Source: Melioribacteraceae bacterium (GTDB taxonomy: Bacteria > Bacteroidota > Ignavibacteria > Ignavibacteriales > Melioribacteraceae). Taken from it: 64,000 nucleotides of DNA. The stretch is from the NCBI GenBank assembly GCA_021739765.1, contig JAIPBD010000002.1, positions 248,001 through 312,000 of the forward strand, given 5' to 3'. Below, piece after piece: positions 60,480-64,000 of this stretch. The notes under the pieces were generated by a model. That model was not told the origin of the DNA. It saw only the letters and a list, made by a program, of their open reading frames with translations, and made no database searches. The stretch's first letter is position 1; each line of letters opens with the position of its first letter. The translations under genes were made by a program, and so were the position numbers.

Positions 60480-62351
60480 TTATTTGATCAGTATCATTTT
60501 TTTGACTGAAGAAAAACTTCCGGCGGAAAGTGAATAAACATAAGTGCCTGAAGATAAATCAAGTCCATCAAAGGTTACTTCAAAAGTACCGGCATCCTTC
60601 AACTCATTAATCAATGTCGCTACTTCTTGTCCGAGCAAATTGTACACTTTTAATGTTACGTGTTCCGCCGCAGAAAGATTAAAACGAATTCTTGTAGACG
60701 GGTTAAATGGATTCGGATAATTTTGTTCCAAAGAATAAGTTGTGGGCAATGACTCCGATATTTTTTCCACTCCGGTTGCAGTGCTGGAGAATGTTATATT
60801 ATCAAAGTATGAAACATTATCTGTTGCTCTGCCATTCAAATCAAAATCCGGGAAAACAACTATTTGATCGATGTTGCTCGCTTCAACGAGTGATAACTTG
60901 CTAGAAAAATCGAAAGTAAGTTCTTCCCATTGATTGATAACCGTATTCGGAACTTTAAGTTCACCGAATGATCCGCCGGCTGGCTGTGCGAATTTTATTC
61001 CTACATCGCTTATTACTGATTTGTAAACCATAATTTTTACAATTTTGTTACTTTGATCAAGATTTAAAGTACCAAAATCTTCACCATGTTTACTTTCAAC
61101 TCCAGCATAAGGAGCACCCGTTACCAGTGAAGTAAATTTAGCGACGGTCGCAGAAGTATTAATTCCAGATGCATCAGGGTTCGCTACAATTTCTAATGCC
61201 GGGTCTGTATCATTTTCGAATGTCTTCCAACTCCAAGTTGCTCCGTGACCATCGGTTTCAAAATCAATCGGCGCATTATAACTGGTAGGAGGAACAACAA
61301 TAGTACCACCACTGAAATACATATTATCCAAGTAATAATTTCCACCACCATCAAACTTAAATTGGTAAATATCGTTCAACAACAATCCTTGATTTGAAAA
61401 TTCAGTAAGAGGAATTACCAAACTTACCCATTCATCTTTTGTAAGAGTTACAGCATAACTTTTTTCTCCGGATCCTTTACTGATTAAAAATACATTTAAT
61501 GCACTTCCGTCAGATGTCCAATAATCAAGATGAAGATTGACCATTCCGCTTACGTCCAACTCCGCTCCAAAATCAATTCCTTGATAATTAAAATCAGTCA
61601 TTTTTAATGTATTGTTTCCGGCAATTTCAACTTCTGTTGTAACAGTTGCTTGACCCCAATCCGGATCTGTATTTACGGTTGGTACATTTGTATAAGCGTC
61701 ACTAAAAATAGAGAGAACCGTTCCGGCGTCAACTGTTGGAGTTGGTGCGGCTGTAGTCGGGCCGTCACCGGGATTAACAACTTCCCCCGAGAAAGATATG
61801 TTATCAAAATATGATACATTATCCGTCGCCCTTCCGGCTAAATCAAAATCCGGGAAAACAACTATTTGATCAAGATTTTGTGCTGCCGGTTCTTGTAATT
61901 TTCCGGAAAAGTCAAATATAATTTCTTCCCATTCGTTTACTTTGGTGTTTGGAACTTTAAGTTCGCCAAATGAACCGCCGTTTGGTTGAGCAAATTTTAT
62001 TCCCACATCACTGATCACAGTTTTATAAACCATGATTTTTATAGTACTGTTCGTTGAGTTCAGATTGAATGTACCAATATCCGCTCCGTGTTGAGATTCA
62101 ACACCCGCGTATGGAGCGCCCGCGACTAAGGATGTAAATTTGGCAACTGTAGTGGAAGTGTTTATTCCCGAAGCGTCAGGGTTCGGTACAATTTCTAATG
62201 CCGGATCTGTGCCATTTTCGAATGTCTTCCAAGTCCAGTTGGCTCCGTTGCCACCGGATTCGAAATCAATTGGTCCGACTTGTGAGAAAACAAAATTGCT
62301 CACAAATAGGATAAATAATACGGTAAGATTTAACTTTAATTTCTTTTTCAT
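60480..62351 (-). CDS. Secreted protein with duplicated carbohydrate-binding-like domain and T9SS tail
   Basis: 623 aa. Signal peptide (ends FVFSQ), a first domain at residues 26-190, a middle domain at about 200-350 (GNNTLKMTDFNYQGIDFGAEL), a second copy of the first domain at 362-530, and a T9SS type A sorting domain (NYPNPFNPSTRIRFN, KMILIK at the end). Both copies carry WKTFEN.TDPALEIV, INTS.TVAKFTSL and ELKVPNT, and are nearly the same over 165 residues. Beta-rich jelly-roll-like, so sugar binding on a secreted protein is plausible (inference from the neighbouring glucanases). Confidence 0.8.
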   Translation of the reverse strand: MKKKLKLNLTVLFILFVSNFVFSQVGPIDFESGGNGANWTWKTFENGTDPALEIVPNPDASGINTSTTVAKFTSLVAGAPYAGVESQHGADIGTFNLNSTNSTIKIMVYKTVISDVGIKFAQPNGGSFGELKVPNTKVNEWEEIIFDFSGKLQEPAAQNLDQIVVFPDFDLAGRATDNVSYFDNISFSGEVVNPGDGPTTAAPTPTVDAGTVLSIFSDAYTNVPTVNTDPDWGQATVTTEVEIAGNNTLKMTDFNYQGIDFGAELDVSGMVNLHLDYWTSDGSALNVFLISKGSGEKSYAVTLTKDEWVSLVIPLTEFSNQGLLLNDIYQFKFDGGGNYYLDNMYFSGGTIVVPPTSYNAPIDFETDGHGATWSWKTFENDTDPALEIVANPDASGINTSATVAKFTSLVTGAPYAGVESKHGEDFGTLNLDQSNKIVKIMVYKSVISDVGIKFAQPAGGSFGELKVPNTVINQWEELTFDFSSKLSLVEASNIDQIVVFPDFDLNGRATDNVSYFDNITFSSTATGVEKISESLPTTYSLEQNYPNPFNPSTRIRFNLSAAEHVTLKVYNLLGQEVATLINELKDAGTFEVTFDGLDLSSGTYVYSLSAGSFSSVKKMILIK

Positions 62352-62550
62352 TTTTCCTCCATGGAAAATATTTCATCTTAAATTAGTTTATGAATCCGAT
62401 CTTTTACAATCAATTCATCGATCACACTTCTCATTTAATAGAGCGATTGAATCCTACATTTACAGCATCTGAACGTCAGTATTACGACCAGATTTCCAAC
62501 TAATACAACTCCTCCTTAAAGCTTTATATTCTTAATTTGTATACTCTCCA

Positions 62551-63678
62551 TTACTTCTTCGTGGTAAGTAAATAATTCGAAAATGATTCTTTTGGTGTTC
62601 GGTTTTCATAAAAAACACCCCAATGCTTTTCAACTTCATTTGGACCGGAGGCTTCACCCCCGCCTTTCCATGGTTCATCGAATGCTTCGAAAAGGAATGA
62701 AACTACTTGTTTTTCATTAACCCAATTGTTGAATATTTTTAAAAATTCTTCTTGCGGCTTTAAACCGACCTTTCCCTTTATCAAAGAACCTTGTTCTCCC
62801 GGACCCGTTTTTTCGGCGTTATATGTGGTAGCCCAACCGGTTTCTCCAAGTGCCACAAATTTATTTGGATGATTTTTCTTAACATCTTCAAAAAATATTC
62901 TATCAGTCCATTCGATAGCATTATCAAGAGTTTGCCCGTTCCATAACGCGTAAGCATGAGTAACGATAAAATCCAATTCCTTGGCCATGTTTTTGCTTCG
63001 CGGTTTGTTCCAGAAATTGTAGTCATCCGCAACAGTTACGGGCACCGGTACATTATTTCTTACCGCGCGTACATATTGAATTTGTCTATTTAAATTCATT
63101 TTATGATATGACCAGTCGACCTGCGCTTCATTTCCCACTGATATCGCGGCAATGATATCTTTGTACTCATTTCCGAGTTCAATCGCATACATCGCGTTTT
63201 TAATATTTAGTATTTTTGTTTCGGGCGATCCGGTTTCCTTTGCCAACCAAACGCCTAACATCATCTTAATCGGTAAATCATTTGTTCTGATAACTTCCAA
63301 AATCCTTCTTGCGTCATCATCAGCGTTATAAATTCTGATCAAATTCCAATGCTCTTTTAAGATGTTCAGATCTTCAAGGATTTCCTCCTTCGAGGGTCCA
63401 ACCACACCCGGTGCTTGTCCTTTTCTATAGCAGCCATAAGAGACTGCGTTGCCAATCCATTCACCATTTAGATAAGGATCAAATTCACGTACAACAAATG
63501 GAGTTTGAACACTTAATGAATCTCCGCTTTCCAGCGTTATTTTTACTTCTTCCATATTCCCTTTACTTTCAATGTGATTGTTTTTTTGATCTTCCATTTT
63601 ACCGCACGAAAATGTGAGGATTAATAAAACTATAAAAAACTGATTCAAATAAAACTTTGTCTTTTGATTGATCGTCAT
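62551..63678 (-). CDS. GH17-like beta-glucanase lipoprotein
   Basis: 375 aa. Signal sequence ending TFSC (lipobox, Cys25). The barrel has GNAVSYGCYRKGQAPG, LIRIYNADDDARRI, the acid/base Glu184 in SVGNEAQVDW, FIVTHAYALW, and the nucleophile Glu279 in ALGETGWAT, followed by FEAFDEPWKG, a typical GH17 end. GH17 enzymes cut beta-1,3-glucans (laminarin type). Surface or periplasmic location by lipidation. A GH16-like enzyme lies directly upstream in the same direction. Confidence 0.87.
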   Translation of the reverse strand: MTINQKTKFYLNQFFIVLLILTFSCGKMEDQKNNHIESKGNMEEVKITLESGDSLSVQTPFVVREFDPYLNGEWIGNAVSYGCYRKGQAPGVVGPSKEEILEDLNILKEHWNLIRIYNADDDARRILEVIRTNDLPIKMMLGVWLAKETGSPETKILNIKNAMYAIELGNEYKDIIAAISVGNEAQVDWSYHKMNLNRQIQYVRAVRNNVPVPVTVADDYNFWNKPRSKNMAKELDFIVTHAYALWNGQTLDNAIEWTDRIFFEDVKKNHPNKFVALGETGWATTYNAEKTGPGEQGSLIKGKVGLKPQEEFLKIFNNWVNEKQVVSFLFEAFDEPWKGGGEASGPNEVEKHWGVFYENRTPKESFSNYLLTTKK

Positions 63679-63800
63679 GATATTCTTTTCCTTAATTTAT
63701 ATAATTATTTTTTATTTAATTATAGTTGAAGAGTATCTTTTTTTAATCTTAATCGGGATAATTGTTGACCGATTATTTCGGTTAGTGTGGGTATAAGGTC

Positions 63801-64000
63801 CTATATTTCCCTAACTGCAACATATTCAATCTTCATAAACTGATTATTAATCATCTCACGCCCTTCCTCGCTTACAAACTTTTTGCAGTTTTGGAGCGGC
63901 GTTTCAGAATCATCGAATTGAAGTCCTGCCCATTTTCCACAAAGTGTTATATTAAATATCATTTTCATATTTACAAATGAGCATGAAGTACTTTCCGAGC
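63801..64000 (-). CDS. C-terminal end of a GH16-like glucanase (5' partial)
   Basis: Open to the window edge on the minus strand; 66 codons plus a partial one, ending TAG at 63801-63803. The encoded NMKMIFNITLCGKWAGLQFD, CKKFVSEEGREMINNQ and FMKIEYVAVREI match the end of GH16 laminarinase/lichenase-type enzymes, where CGDWAG and a final YWEI-x-S-x-x-V-Y strand occur. The catalytic motif is upstream of the window, so this rests on the C-terminal pattern and on the GH17 neighbour. Confidence 0.6.
   Translation of the reverse strand, partial: SESTSCSFVNMKMIFNITLCGKWAGLQFDDSETPLQNCKKFVSEEGREMINNQFMKIEYVAVREI

Overview
The window is AT-rich bacterial DNA, most likely from the Ignavibacteria/Melioribacter branch of the Bacteroidota-Chlorobi group. 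Evidence: several secreted proteins end in a type IX secretion (T9SS) sorting domain with the N(Y/H)PNPFNP motif; Bacteroidota-like TAnnTTTG promoter candidates occur; a bacterial GGGPS-type lipid synthase, a YpdA-type bacillithiol reductase, an Spx/ArsC-like protein and a class II photolyase are present. No rRNA or CRISPR array was seen.

Layout. 1-1064: the 3' end of a protein with a Pycsar-effector-like transmembrane domain, then a SixA-like phosphatase. 1169-10169: a compact heme operon, hemX/ccsA-like, hemA, hemC, hemD, hemE, hemN, hemG/hemY-type, hemL, with overlapping or nearly overlapping genes and several TTG/GTG starts; hemB and a ferrochelatase are not in it. 10170-11121: a repeat-rich intergenic region. 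11122-39605: core and housekeeping genes: ROK kinase, ArsC-like protein, GGGPS, GmhA, a three-gene envelope/carbohydrate operon, aconitase, DUF192 protein, hydrolases, EVE protein, photolyase, an S9 peptidase, an ECF sigma/anti-sigma pair, a T9SS PQQ-type sugar dehydrogenase, YpdA, HU, a TonB-receptor-like protein and a T9SS GH13 enzyme. 39587-40594: a SpoU methyltransferase, a tRNA-like fragment and tRNA-Thr(UGU).

40550-55623: a 15-kb genomic island in the 3' part of tRNA-Thr, bounded by 93-bp direct repeats with one mismatch. It carries a type I restriction-modification operon (hsdM-hsdS-hsdR) that continues, with very tight spacing, into three unusual genes: a small exported protein, a 503-aa protein with a papain/C39-like Cys-His-Asp arrangement and a 67-aa charged protein. 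It also carries a divergent 261-aa HTH-like protein, an apparently intact tyrosine recombinase, an SF3 (D5/P4-like) helicase followed by an AT-rich stretch framed by inverted repeats (candidate origin), a lipoprotein, and a second tyrosine integrase next to attR that is broken by one in-frame stop codon. The module set (integrase, SF3 helicase, defence cargo, no virion genes) looks like a phage satellite or a satellite-like integrative element.

55689-64000: a probable polysaccharide (beta-glucan) degradation cluster on the minus strand: the C-terminal end of a GH16-like enzyme at the window edge, a GH17-like lipoprotein, a T9SS protein with a duplicated carbohydrate-binding-like domain, a uronate-isomerase-like amidohydrolase and a large secreted esterase/oligopeptidase-like enzyme.
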